Assembly: GCF_030644225.1 (NCBI RefSeq)
Contig: NZ_CP128650.1
Span: 62,001 to 126,000, forward strand
Length of the DNA stretch: 64,000 bases
Source: Selenomonas dianae
Lineage (GTDB): Bacteria; Bacillota; Negativicutes; Selenomonadales; Selenomonadaceae
Direction of reading: 5' to 3'
Both the position numbers and the translations under genes were made by a program. Below the pieces are notes generated by a model that was given only the letters and a program-made list of their open reading frames with translations, had not been told where the DNA came from and searched no databases. This document shows positions 15,182 through 24,162 of the stretch, piece by piece. Position 1 is the stretch's first letter; each line of letters opens with the position of its first letter.

Positions 15182-16489
15182 CTACCGGAGCAGATTTTTG
15201 AGGATGGACATACGCTCGCCCGTGGCATGGTCATGGACGCTGCTCGGGGCGGCGGCGACGTGTGCAGAGACCTCGTTCATCCACGCCTCGGAGAAGAGGG
15301 GCTTGTCCATGAGGAGTTTTGCGACCTCCATGCGCAGGCGGTCCTCCGTGCGGTCTGTGCATGTTCCGCTGAGAACGCACGCGAGTACGTCGGCGACGAG
15401 TGCCATGTCTGCCGGGGCAAGACCGCGTGTGACTGCGCCGACGGTCGAGAGCCGCAGTGCCGAGAGCAGGATCTCCGACCGCATGGTCGGTATGCGGTCG
15501 GGCTTTACATAGACCCCGATGCGTCTGAGGCTGCGCACGGACTCCATGAGATCAACGCCCGCTGCGGGCGCAGCGAGGAGGAGGTGGGTCTCGGTGCCGC
15601 CCGCGAGGAGTTCGATGTCGCGTTCGCGGAGGGCGGCGGCAAGTGCGGCGGCAGAGGAGAGCACCTGCTCACTGTAGGTACGGAACTTCGGCTGTGCGGC
15701 TGCGTGCAGGGCAAAGCCGAGGGCGGCGAGGTGGTTCATGTGCAGGGCGCTGTGTCCTGTATTTGCGACGGCGGCATCCATGCGTGCGGCGAGCTCTTTT
15801 TTGCAGAGCAGGATGGCGCCGTCCGGTCCGCGGAGGGCATCGTTCGTCGGGAAACTCACGACATCGGCGCACGCGACGGGCGAGGGGATGAGCCCCGCCG
15901 CGACGAGCCCGACACACTGTCCGATGTCCACCCAGAGATAGGCGCCCACGGCACGCGCGACTTCGGTGAGCCGTTCGTAGTTCGGTATGCACGGATAGCT
16001 GACGGGGGAGAAGATGATGAGGCGCGGGCGCACGCGCTCGGCGAGCTGCATGACCTCGTCCCAGTCCACGCGCTGTGCGACGGGGTCGATGCCGAAGCTC
16101 TCAAAATGATAGTTCAGTCCCGCGCAGTGTTCCTCCTTCCTGCGGTTAAAGGAGAGGACGGTATCCCCCGGGTGCAGCAGTGCGAGAAATGCGACACGCG
16201 AGGCGGCGGCGATGCCCCCGAGGCGCACGACGGCGTGCTCGCTGCCGAACAGATCCTGTGCGCGTGTGCGTACCAGCTCCTCGATGGAGGAGGTATGCGC
16301 TGCGCCGTATGTATCAAGTGTGCTGTTGGCGAGTGCGCTTCCCTCAAGGAAGGCGGCAAGCGGAGAGATGGCGCTCTCGGTCGGGATCAGTGAGAGCGTG
16401 CAGCGTTGGCGGCAGATCTCGTCCTGCAGCAGGGTAAAGATGGCGGGATCGAGTGCCTTCAGATGTTGAAGCATTTCTTCTTTTTTCAT
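15182..16489 (-). CDS. SHMT-like fold-type I protein lacking the PLP lysine (paralogue B)
   Basis: 435 aa. The ATG at 16489 follows GAGGAG at ~9 bases; an upstream extension has no such site. Clearly related to paralogue A throughout (DPAIFTLL, SLIPTESAISPLAAFLEGS, LHPGDTVLSFNRRKEEHCAGL, WVDIGQCVGLVAAGLIPSP, ALRLSTVGAVTRG). D188 keeps the PLP-N1 contact, but THK is replaced by TND: Asp217 stands at the lysine position. A ~25-residue C-terminal tail ending GERMSILKNLLR is absent from A. Loss of the same residue, to the same amino acid, in two diverged copies argues for a selected function rather than decay. It lies 171 bp downstream of the SLC13 transporter gene. Confidence 0.82.
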   Translation of the reverse strand: MKKEEMLQHLKALDPAIFTLLQDEICRQRCTLSLIPTESAISPLAAFLEGSALANSTLDTYGAAHTSSIEELVRTRAQDLFGSEHAVVRLGGIAAASRVAFLALLHPGDTVLSFNRRKEEHCAGLNYHFESFGIDPVAQRVDWDEVMQLAERVRPRLIIFSPVSYPCIPNYERLTEVARAVGAYLWVDIGQCVGLVAAGLIPSPVACADVVSFPTNDALRGPDGAILLCKKELAARMDAAVANTGHSALHMNHLAALGFALHAAAQPKFRTYSEQVLSSAAALAAALRERDIELLAGGTETHLLLAAPAAGVDLMESVRSLRRIGVYVKPDRIPTMRSEILLSALRLSTVGAVTRGLAPADMALVADVLACVLSGTCTDRTEDRLRMEVAKLLMDKPLFSEAWMNEVSAHVAAAPSSVHDHATGERMSILKNLLR

Positions 16490-16660
16490 GGTAGATCTCT
16501 CCTCATGGATGCACAATGAAATGACAGGCATATCGGACGGATACACCTGTCATTGATGAACAGTACTGTTTTTCAGTTCCTATGGTTCACGGTCGTGCAC
16601 GATGCGGAGCAATGCGCCTGCCGCCGTTTATATGTAGGGGGCGTCTGTCGGTGTTTCCGA

Positions 16661-17920
16661 TCAGAACGGCCAGACGAGCGGGATGATGACAAGGCAGGTG
16701 ATCAGCGAAACAAAGACCAGTGGGAGACCAACCTTGACGTAGTCCATGAAGCGGAACTGGCCGGGACCAAGGACGAGCGTGTTCGGCGGGGTTGCGACCG
16801 GTGTGGTGAATGCGCAGGATGCTGCGATGCCGATTGCCATGACGACAGGGTACGGCGAGACACCGATGGTCTGGGCGATGGAGATCGCGATCGGCGCGAG
16901 GAGCGCGGATGCCGCTGTGTTCGACATGAACTGCGTCAGGCCGCAGGAGAGGATGAACATTGCCGTGACGATGACCATGGGCGCGGGACTGCTGCCGATG
17001 AGCCCGACGACGAAGTCCGCGATGAGCTTGCCTGCGCCGCTGTGATCCATGGCGCTGGCGAGCGGGAGCATCCCCGCAAAGAGGAAGATGGTCGTCCAGT
17101 CCACGCCCTGATACGCCTGTTTCTCCGTGAGGCAGCCTGTGAGGACGCAGAGGAGACCGCCGATGATGGCGGAGGTCTGCATGGGGACGTTGATCTGCTT
17201 TTCGAGCACCATGGCGATGACGACACCGACGAGGATCGCGGCGCAGATCATCATCTTGCGCGGATCCTTTGCCTCCTCCTCCTCACCCGTAACGGCCTCG
17301 CTGTCCACGAGCCGGCGCGGGCAGAGTTTGCGCCCGATGGTCAGCATATAGATCATGCCGATGATCGAGAGCGGGACGCCGATCCATGCGAACTCGAAGA
17401 AGCCGAACGGCGTGAGCCCGCTCGCGCCGAGCGTCGCGCTCATGAGGATGTTCGGCGGCGTGCCGATCATCGTGATCGTACCGCCGACGTTCGCCGCGAC
17501 GGCGAGCGCCATCAGCTGCGGTGAGACGGGCAGCCGCGCGGCGGCGCAGATCTGGATGACGACGGGCATGAGGCAGGCGACCGTCGCCGTGTTCGAGGAC
17601 ACGGACGAGAGGATGATCGTTATGAGCATCAGTGCCGCCATCAATGCACGTTCGTCATTGCCCGATTTTTTGACGACGGCGATGCCGATTTTTTGCGCGA
17701 GCCCCGTCTGGAACATCGCCGCACCGATGATGAACATACCGGCGAACAGGACGACGGTGGAGTTCGAGAGCCCGGAGAAAACCTGTGCGGGGGTGAGCAC
17801 CCCCAAGAGTCCGAGCGCGATCGCCGCGCCCATCGCCGTCACGGCAAGCGGGATGATCTCGGTGGCGAAGAGGAACGCCGCCACGCCGAGAACCCCAAGT
17901 GTGAGCATTGCTGCATCCAT
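16661..17920 (-). CDS. SLC13/DASS-family anion transporter
   Basis: 419 aa, strongly hydrophobic, about 11 membrane segments. The two SNT motifs of the family are present (SSNTATVACLMP and MSNTAASALLAP), each followed by a P-rich loop (GTPPNILM and VATPPNTLVLGPG), the pseudo-symmetric substrate and sodium sites. Family members carry dicarboxylates, citrate or sulfate with sodium; the substrate here is not evident. SD AAGGAG lies 8-9 bases before the ATG. The two SHMT-like genes lie downstream on the same strand. Confidence 0.85.
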   Translation of the reverse strand: MDAAMLTLGVLGVAAFLFATEIIPLAVTAMGAAIALGLLGVLTPAQVFSGLSNSTVVLFAGMFIIGAAMFQTGLAQKIGIAVVKKSGNDERALMAALMLITIILSSVSSNTATVACLMPVVIQICAAARLPVSPQLMALAVAANVGGTITMIGTPPNILMSATLGASGLTPFGFFEFAWIGVPLSIIGMIYMLTIGRKLCPRRLVDSEAVTGEEEEAKDPRKMMICAAILVGVVIAMVLEKQINVPMQTSAIIGGLLCVLTGCLTEKQAYQGVDWTTIFLFAGMLPLASAMDHSGAGKLIADFVVGLIGSSPAPMVIVTAMFILSCGLTQFMSNTAASALLAPIAISIAQTIGVSPYPVVMAIGIAASCAFTTPVATPPNTLVLGPGQFRFMDYVKVGLPLVFVSLITCLVIIPLVWPF

Positions 17921-18080
17921 GAATACATCTCCTTCATACAGTTCGTTGCGGATCGCGGTGATCCGATTAGTCTCCCTTGGAAATTTCAGAGACTTTCTTT
18001 TGACGAATTCTTATAATTCTCTCTCTCTTTTGGTTTTTCCTGCCAAAAACGGACGAACGACCTATGAAACTTTGACATTA

Positions 18081-18105
18081 AAAACATAAATAGCGGTTAT
18101 GTTTT
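18081..18105. promoter_or_regulatory. Palindromic operator candidate between the SLC13 gene and the riboswitch operon
   Basis: Perfect inverted repeat AAAACATAA-N7-TTATGTTTT in an AT-rich divergent promoter region. It could serve the minus-strand SLC13 gene (start at 17920), the plus-strand operon, or both. Its 9-7-9 geometry matches the site at 1833-1857, but the half-sites differ. Confidence 0.5.
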
Positions 18106-18149
18106 CCTTTCGTATATATATCATACCATTTATGTGGAACGAAAAACGA

Positions 18150-18179
18150 TTGACAAACAGAGCGGCATTCACTTATACT
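18150..18179 (+). promoter_or_regulatory. Sigma-70 promoter for the riboswitch operon
   Basis: TTGACA (18150-18155), 18-base spacer, TATACT (18174-18179). The transcript would begin near 18186, just before the aptamer. Confidence 0.7.
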
Positions 18180-18189
18180 GAAATCCAAA

Positions 18190-18510
18190 CTTCATAAGCA
18201 GGTTCGGTACTCGAAAGAGTGTAACAGGGAAATCGGGAAGCGCGGCAATGCCGTGACTTCATAAGCCGATGCGGTCCCGCCGCCGTAATGCAGAGAAAAC
18301 CTCAGGAAGCCGTGTGTGCGCGCTTCGACCACTGGGAAACCGGGAAGGTGAGGCGGACGATGATGCAGAGCCGGAAGACCTACCGAATCTCGTGCGCCGG
18401 AGTGCTGCGCCCCGTGGGGGAGCGTCGCTCTCCTCTGCATCCTGCGATGGACAGGACGGCAGGCTTTTTTCGTGTGGGAAAGCCCCGTCTGCCGTGGACG
18501 GGGCTTTTGT
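18190..18510 (+). ncRNA. Cobalamin riboswitch with terminator platform
   Basis: The aptamer spans about 18195-18385. Conserved pieces in order: ACAGGGAA (18224), GCGGTCCCGCCGCCGTAA (compare the consensus GCTGCCCCCGCAACTGTAA), CCACTGGGAAACCGGGAAGG (about 18329) and the B12 box AGCCGGAAGACCTACC (18369-18384). The expression platform holds a terminator stem AAAGCCCCGTC/GACGGGGCTTT (18479-18489 with 18497-18507) followed by T-rich sequence. ACGGCAG (18456-18462) can instead pair with CTGCCGT (18489-18495), breaking the terminator. Family knowledge: adenosylcobalamin binding turns such leaders off. Confidence 0.9.
18479..18510 (+). terminator. Riboswitch-controlled intrinsic terminator
   Basis: 11-bp stem with a 7-base loop and CTTTTGTAT tail. 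A weaker hairpin, CCTGC/GCAGG (18441-18463), followed by T6, precedes it, so termination could occur at two sites. Confidence 0.8.
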
Positions 18511-18591
18511 ATATGAGCGCACGATGAAGATGGGGATGTGCATGGAGGAGCGCACGGGCGGAGATACCCGCGCAGCAGGGAGGAAATGGAC

Positions 18592-20775
18592 ATGACGAAA
18601 CGAAAGCTGGCGCTTGCGGTCGCGCTTGCGGCTGTCGGCTCGATGTGGATGGGTGCGGCAAGCGCCGCAGAGAGGACGGATGCCCACGGGGGGACGCTCG
18701 ACACCTATGAGCTCGCGCCCGTCGAGGTCGCGGGGGAGCGCGAGGCAGCGGTGGAGGAGGATGGGCCGGAGGGCGTTTTTGTCGCGCGTGAGGGCAGTGT
18801 CGGCTTCCTCGGCAGCAAGGACACGATGGAGACGCCGTTCACGACGACGAACATCACACAGGAGACGATCAAGTCGTTCGGCGATCCGAGCCAGCCGCTC
18901 GACAGCGTGCTTGCGGTCTCGCCGTCGATCCGCCCCGTGGGCAGCGTTCTGCACAACGATTTCCAGCACCGCGGATTCCGCTCGAACGGGACGAATACCT
19001 TTGTCAACGGCGTGCCGGGGATGTTCACGCAGTTCAACGCGCCGATGTATGCCGTGGAGAAGGCGGATGTGATCTCCGGTCCGAACAGCGGCATTGCGTC
19101 TACGGGAACGCATTATGAAACGAATGCGGCGGGCGGCATCATCAACTTTACGACGAAGCGTGCGGGCGAGGAGCCGATCACGCGTCTGACGCTGACGCAC
19201 TCTGGGCAGAGCATGGCGGGGGCGTATTTTGACCTCGCACGCCGCTTCGGCGGGAACAAGGACTGGGGCGCACGCCTCATGGCGGAGAAGGTGGACGGCG
19301 AGACGGCGGTTGACGGGCAGAAGGTGAAGTCCGCGAGCATCTACGTCAATATCGACCACGAGGACGCAAAGAGCAAGACGAACTTCTTCACGGGCTACCG
19401 TCAGAATCAGGTGGCCGGCGGTCAGCGCTGGTTCAAGATTGGCAGTGGTGTCACACATCTCCCCGCCGTGCCGAAGGCATCGCGCAACTATGCGTTTGAC
19501 GGCATGGACAAGGAGAGCTACGGCTGGATGGCGATTCTCAACCACGAGCAGAAATTCTCGGAGGCGTGGAAGGGCTTCGTCAACGCAGGCTACCTCAAGA
19601 ACAAGCTGAACAAGAATGTCATGTACCGCTACAGTGCGCTCGTCATCAAGAATGACGCGGGCGATTTCGATCTTGAGGAGCAGACGACGACGACCCCGCA
19701 GCGCGCGAACTACATCCAGATGGGGGTGAACGGAAAACTCCGCGCGGGAAAGACGGAGCACGATCTGACCCTTGCGGTGGATCGCGCATGGCGGGAACGC
19801 GAGGCGGCAAAGAAGGGCGGTACCGTCTATAAACTCGGTACGGGCAATATCTATACGGGCGTTCTGAATCAGCATACGGCTCCGACGACGGCATACGAGG
19901 AGGCGATGAACAACAAGACCTCGATCAAGGGCATCTCGCTCGTCGATACGATCACGATCAACAAGTGGGATGTGCTGCTCGGCGTGCATCACCATGCGGC
20001 GAATGTGAAGGCATACGATTTGAATACGGGGCAGGTAAAGACGAGCGTGGATTCGAGTGCGACCACGCCGACCTATGCCCTCACCTACCGCCCGACGAAG
20101 GATACATCCGTCTATGTCAGTCATGCGGAGTACTTCGACGTCGGCTCGGTGGTCAGCAGCAAATATAAGAACAGCGGCGAGGTTCTGCCGCCCGCCAAGA
20201 CGAAGCAGAACGAGATCGGCGTGAAGTATGCGAACCGGGATATGCTGTATACCCTCGCGTTCTTTGACATCACACAGGCGAACAACATCGATGTCATGCG
20301 CGGGGCGGACAAGTATCAGCTGCAGGACGGCGAGGAGCGCCATCGCGGCATCGAGTTTGGCGTGACGGGCAAGATTGCGCCGAAATGGTCGCTCGCGGCA
20401 GGGCTTTCCTATCTGCGTGCGACCTCCGAAAAGACGAAGGACGGCAAGAACAACGGCAGGACGCTCGACGGACAGCCGAACTGGAACGGGGCGCTCATGG
20501 TGCGCTATGCGGCGGACGAGAAGTTCAGCGCGTTCGGGCGCCTCTCGTATGCGGGCAGCGCGTGGACGTGCAATGAGAAGTTCAAGGTGCCGTCCACGGC
20601 TGTGCTCGATCTCGGCATGACGTATCGGACACAGATCGGCACGACCCCGACGACGTTCGGGCTGACGCTCTACAACGCGCTTGATCGGGAGTACTGGATC
20701 GCCTCGCGTGCGGCGGAGAGCCTCTATCTCTCCACGCCGCGCACGATTGCGCTCACGATGTCGATGGATCTTTAA
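18592..20775 (+). CDS. TonB-dependent receptor 1 of the B12-riboswitch operon
   Basis: 727 aa. Signal peptide 1-28 (cut after AASA). TonB-box-like segment LDTYELAPVEVAG, a plug to about 200 (TKRAGEEP end), then a 22-strand-type barrel ending LTMSMDL. The ATG at 18592 has GGAGG at 8 bases; the ATG two codons upstream is too close to it. The family is the ferric-siderophore/metallophore receptor group, but control by a cobalamin riboswitch points to a cobalt chelate or corrinoid. Its first ~100 bp are nearly identical to those of receptor 3. Confidence 0.88.
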   Translation: MTKRKLALAVALAAVGSMWMGAASAAERTDAHGGTLDTYELAPVEVAGEREAAVEEDGPEGVFVAREGSVGFLGSKDTMETPFTTTNITQETIKSFGDPSQPLDSVLAVSPSIRPVGSVLHNDFQHRGFRSNGTNTFVNGVPGMFTQFNAPMYAVEKADVISGPNSGIASTGTHYETNAAGGIINFTTKRAGEEPITRLTLTHSGQSMAGAYFDLARRFGGNKDWGARLMAEKVDGETAVDGQKVKSASIYVNIDHEDAKSKTNFFTGYRQNQVAGGQRWFKIGSGVTHLPAVPKASRNYAFDGMDKESYGWMAILNHEQKFSEAWKGFVNAGYLKNKLNKNVMYRYSALVIKNDAGDFDLEEQTTTTPQRANYIQMGVNGKLRAGKTEHDLTLAVDRAWREREAAKKGGTVYKLGTGNIYTGVLNQHTAPTTAYEEAMNNKTSIKGISLVDTITINKWDVLLGVHHHAANVKAYDLNTGQVKTSVDSSATTPTYALTYRPTKDTSVYVSHAEYFDVGSVVSSKYKNSGEVLPPAKTKQNEIGVKYANRDMLYTLAFFDITQANNIDVMRGADKYQLQDGEERHRGIEFGVTGKIAPKWSLAAGLSYLRATSEKTKDGKNNGRTLDGQPNWNGALMVRYAADEKFSAFGRLSYAGSAWTCNEKFKVPSTAVLDLGMTYRTQIGTTPTTFGLTLYNALDREYWIASRAAESLYLSTPRTIALTMSMDL

Positions 20776-20797
20776 GGACATAGCATGAACAGGAAGG

Positions 20798-20813
20798 GCA
20801 GAAATATTTCTGC
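20798..20813 (+). terminator. Weak hairpin between receptor 1 and the binding-protein gene
   Basis: 16-base perfect palindrome GCAGAAAT-ATTTCTGC followed by TCTTCTTGTTGTTCTT. It may act as an attenuator that lowers expression of the ABC genes relative to the receptor. Confidence 0.4.
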
Positions 20814-20849
20814 TCTTCTTGTTGTTCTTAAAAGGAAGGGAGGGGCGTT

Positions 20850-22403
20850 ATGCGCTGTCTGCGCATATTCATGCTGCTCGTGGTTCTGCTCTCGCTTGCA
20901 GGCTGCGGACAGGGCGCACAGGAGCGGGGCGGAGCGTCGGCGGGGGACGCGTCGGACGATACCATCGTGCTCGCGGCATACCGCCAGCTCGCGCCGGGCG
21001 TGAACGACGGCTACTACTGTAGCAAGATCCTCGGTGTCTGGGAGCCGCTCGTCACGGCGGATGAGGAGACGGGTGCGCCCGCCCCCTGCCTTGCCGCATC
21101 GTGGGAGATGTTGGACGAGGGGCGCGTGTGGGTGTTTCATCTGCGCGAGGGGGTGCGGTTTCACGACGGCACGCCACTGACCGCGCAGGTGGTCGCGGAC
21201 AACCTCGCATGGATGGAGAAGGAGCCGCGCTCGACGGCGTTTTATTCGCGCAGCCGCAAGAACTACTATCCGGGGCTCGTCAGCGCGGAGCCGCTGGATA
21301 CGCTTACGCTCCGACTGACCTTTGCGCAGCCGAACATCAACCAACTCTACAACATGATGAACTTCGGCAGCCCCGTCTATGCGCCCTCGTGTCTGGCGGA
21401 CGATGGAAATTTTGCGGGGGTGGCGATTGGGACAGGCCCGTTCCGCATTGTCGAAAATGTGAAGGATCGCTATGTCCTCTTGGAGCGCAACGAGGATTAC
21501 TACGGGGAGAAGGCGCGTGCGCACCGCATCATGGTGCGCAGCATCCCCAGCCCCGATGTGCGCTTTGCCGCGCTCAAGGCGGAGGAGATCATGGGGGTGC
21601 TCGATCTCGGTGCGATGCCGCCCGTGCTCGCGGACGAGCTGGCGCAGGATGAGCGGTTTGCCATTTCGACGAGCCGCTCGATCATGGTGCGCTATCTCGC
21701 GATGAACGGGACGCGTCCGCCGTTCGACGATGTACGTATGCGCCGCGCGGTGAGCCTGCTGCTCGACCGCCGCCTCCTCGTGGATGCGCTCTACCTCGGC
21801 TATGCGACGCCGACGATGAATCTCCTGAGCATTGCGAGCCCGTTCTACAAGGAGTTCCCTGTTGTGCAGGATGTGGAGGAGGCAAAACGCCTCGCGCATG
21901 AAGTGCTTGGGGACGGGCGGCGGGAGATTGTCTACTGTGTGAACGGAGCGGATCCGATTGCAAAGGGGGAGGCGGAACTCATCGCTTACTGGCTTGCGGA
22001 TCTGGGACTTGATGTGCGCATTGAGGCGCTTGAGTCGCCGATGATGACGGTGCGTATGCGGCGCGGAGACTATGATATTGCCCGCTCTCAGCAGGGGCTG
22101 CCGAACGGCGACCCGCTCTATGTGTTCGACGGGTTTTTCTCCCCGCAGGGGCCGCGCAACAAGGCGCTCTCGCTCGGCTACGACAATGCGGAGGTGAACC
22201 GCCTCCTCACCGCGCTGCGCACCGAGCCGGACGAGGGGAAACGGCGGGCGGTCTTTGACCGCATACAGGCGATCAGTGTGGAGGAACAGCCGCTCGTTCC
22301 GCTCTACTATGACGAAAATATCGTGGTCTACAACGCGGCGCGGCTCACGGGCTACCGTGCGCTGCGCTACGGGGTGTCCCTTGCGGAGGTGGCATGGAGA
22401 TGA
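20850..22403 (+). CDS. Opp/Nik-type ABC transporter substrate-binding lipoprotein
   Basis: 517 aa, SBP family 5. Signal II with lipobox LAGC (Cys18 anchor). AASWEMLDEGRVWVFHLREGVRFHDGTPLTA is the family hallmark, followed by GTGPFRIVE and LERNEDYYG. Family members bind peptides, nickel or metal-chelator complexes. SD GGGAGGGG lies upstream. It overlaps the first permease gene by 10 bp. Its position under a B12 riboswitch beside receptors suggests a metal chelate rather than peptide. Confidence 0.88.
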   Translation: MRCLRIFMLLVVLLSLAGCGQGAQERGGASAGDASDDTIVLAAYRQLAPGVNDGYYCSKILGVWEPLVTADEETGAPAPCLAASWEMLDEGRVWVFHLREGVRFHDGTPLTAQVVADNLAWMEKEPRSTAFYSRSRKNYYPGLVSAEPLDTLTLRLTFAQPNINQLYNMMNFGSPVYAPSCLADDGNFAGVAIGTGPFRIVENVKDRYVLLERNEDYYGEKARAHRIMVRSIPSPDVRFAALKAEEIMGVLDLGAMPPVLADELAQDERFAISTSRSIMVRYLAMNGTRPPFDDVRMRRAVSLLLDRRLLVDALYLGYATPTMNLLSIASPFYKEFPVVQDVEEAKRLAHEVLGDGRREIVYCVNGADPIAKGEAELIAYWLADLGLDVRIEALESPMMTVRMRRGDYDIARSQQGLPNGDPLYVFDGFFSPQGPRNKALSLGYDNAEVNRLLTALRTEPDEGKRRAVFDRIQAISVEEQPLVPLYYDENIVVYNAARLTGYRALRYGVSLAEVAWR

Positions 22404-23350
22404 ACGCATTGCAGCGCTATATCGTGCGGCGCCTCCTCGGCGGCGTGCCCGTGCTCCTCGGCATCAGTCTCCTCGCATTCCTCCTCGCGCAGCTCTCCCC
22501 GGGAGATCCCGCCGAGATCATGCTGGAAGGAGCGGGGATGGGGATCCCGTCGGCAGAGGAGGTTGCATCTCTGCACGCCTATCTCGGTCTCGATGCGCCG
22601 CCCTATGTGCAGTACGGCATTTGGCTTTGGCGTATCCTACAGGGGGACGGCGGTATGTCCTTTCATCTGGGGATGCCCGTCTTTGATGCACTTCTCGCGC
22701 GTCTGCCCGTGACCGCCGCGCTTGCCGCCGCAGCGCTCGGCTGGGCGGTTGCGGGTGGCATCGGGCTCGGGCTGCTCATGGCGCGTATGCGCGGCACGGT
22801 TGTTGAGGCTCTGGTGCGCGGTGTGACGCAGGTGATGCTCGCGGCACCGTCCTTTCTCATGGCGGTTCTGCTGATCCTCGTCTTTGGCGTATGGCTGCAC
22901 GTCCTGCCGACGAACGGCGTGGATACGGCGCAGGGCTACATCCTGCCGTCGCTTGCGCTCGCGCTTGTGACGTTGGCGATGGCGGCGCAGCTCCTCGACA
23001 GTCAGCTGCGCGATGCCCTTGCCTCGTTCTATGCGCAGACGGCGCGGCTGCGGGGGCTCTCTGAGGCGCGCGTGCTGCTCACATACGCGCTGCCGAACGC
23101 CCTCGTTCCCGTGGCGGCGATGCTCGGGAACTTCTTTGCGGCGGTGCTCGGCGGGGCGATCATCGTGGAGACTGTTTTTGCACTGCCGGGGATCGGCTCG
23201 CTCGCACTTGAGGCGATTCACTACCGCGACTATCCGCTGCTGCAGGGGTACGTGCTCCTCCTCGGGGGGATCTATGTGCTCGTGACCATCGCGGTGGATC
23301 TCGTGCTTGCCCGCATGGATCCGCGCATTGTACTCGGAGGGAGGGAGTAA
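22394..23350 (+). CDS. Opp/Nik-type ABC permease (DppB/NikB class)
   Basis: 318 aa, six predicted membrane helices. The N-terminal YIVRRLLGGVPVLLGISLLAFLLAQLSPGDPAE is the classic DppB/NikB opening. The EAA-type loop LRGLSEARVLLTYALPNALVPV (about 218-239) contacts the ATPase. Starts inside the SBP gene; its stop overlaps the next start (TAATG). Confidence 0.9.
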   Translation: MEMNALQRYIVRRLLGGVPVLLGISLLAFLLAQLSPGDPAEIMLEGAGMGIPSAEEVASLHAYLGLDAPPYVQYGIWLWRILQGDGGMSFHLGMPVFDALLARLPVTAALAAAALGWAVAGGIGLGLLMARMRGTVVEALVRGVTQVMLAAPSFLMAVLLILVFGVWLHVLPTNGVDTAQGYILPSLALALVTLAMAAQLLDSQLRDALASFYAQTARLRGLSEARVLLTYALPNALVPVAAMLGNFFAAVLGGAIIVETVFALPGIGSLALEAIHYRDYPLLQGYVLLLGGIYVLVTIAVDLVLARMDPRIVLGGRE

Positions 23351-24162
23351 TGGAGCGATTGACGGGCTGTGCAGCCCTCCTTGTCCTTGCGGGGATGATC
23401 CTCTCCGGGATCTTCGCTCCGCAGCTCGCGCCGATGAATCCGTTCGAGCCGGATATGGCGATCCGTCTGCAGCCGCCGTCTGCGGCGCATCTTCTCGGGA
23501 CGGATGCACTCGGGCGCGATCTCCTCAGCCGTATGCTCTACGGTGGGCGCAGTGCGCTCCTGCTCTCGCTCGTCTCGACGGTACTGGCGCTTGGCATCGG
23601 AACGCTCGTGGGCGTTCTCGCGGGCTATTTCGGCGGGCGGACGGATGACGTACTGACGATGGTCAGCAATGTCTTTCAAGGCATCCCCGGCATCAGCTTC
23701 ATGGTGGCGGTTGCGGGCTTCGTGGGGCCGGGTGTCACGGGACTGCTGCTCGCACTCGTCGTCGGCTCGTGGGCGGGGTTTTCGCGCATTGTGCGCGCGG
23801 AGGTTATGCGTCTTGCGGCAGAGCCGTATGTGGAGCATCTGCGCGTGCTCGGCTGCGGCGACGGGCGGATGATCCTGCATCACATTCTGCCCGCGCTCGG
23901 CGGGACGCTGCTCGTACTCGGCTTCCTGCGCCTCGGGCGCGGCGTGCTCGCCATCGCGGGGCTGAGTTTCCTCGGGCTCGGCGTGCAGCCGCCGACACCG
24001 GACTGGAGCACGATGATCAGCGATGCCATGCTCTACTATCGGCAGGCACCGCACCTCATCATTGTACCGGGCGGCGCGATCATTCTGCTCGTCAGCTCGC
24101 TCAACATGGTCGGACAGCTGCTGCGCCGCCGCTTTGACGTACGGCAGGAGGTGCGCGGATGA
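23350..24162 (+). CDS. Opp/Nik-type ABC permease (DppC/NikC class)
   Basis: 270 aa. LLGTDALGRDLLSRMLYGGRSALLLSLVSTVLALGIGTLVGVLAGYFGG is the DppC signature. The EAA loop reads HLRVLGCGDGRMILHHILPALGG. The C-terminus has the family segment FLGLGVQPPTPDWSTMISDA. Four-base overlap with the ATPase gene. Confidence 0.9.
   Translation: MERLTGCAALLVLAGMILSGIFAPQLAPMNPFEPDMAIRLQPPSAAHLLGTDALGRDLLSRMLYGGRSALLLSLVSTVLALGIGTLVGVLAGYFGGRTDDVLTMVSNVFQGIPGISFMVAVAGFVGPGVTGLLLALVVGSWAGFSRIVRAEVMRLAAEPYVEHLRVLGCGDGRMILHHILPALGGTLLVLGFLRLGRGVLAIAGLSFLGLGVQPPTPDWSTMISDAMLYYRQAPHLIIVPGGAIILLVSSLNMVGQLLRRRFDVRQEVRG

Noticed and set aside
13735-16489. Annotating the two SHMT-like genes as glyA
   Set aside because: Both lack the Schiff-base lysine and the glycine-rich loop, so classical SHMT activity is not supported.
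18259-20781. Very long open frame on the minus strand opposite receptor 1
   Set aside because: Arg/His-rich translation with no family features; receptor 1 on the plus strand has signal peptide, TonB box and plug. It is a GC-rich antisense shadow.
20772-22409. Long minus-strand frame opposite the Opp-type binding protein
   Set aside because: Same reason: composition is shadow-like and the plus-strand lipoprotein is certain.
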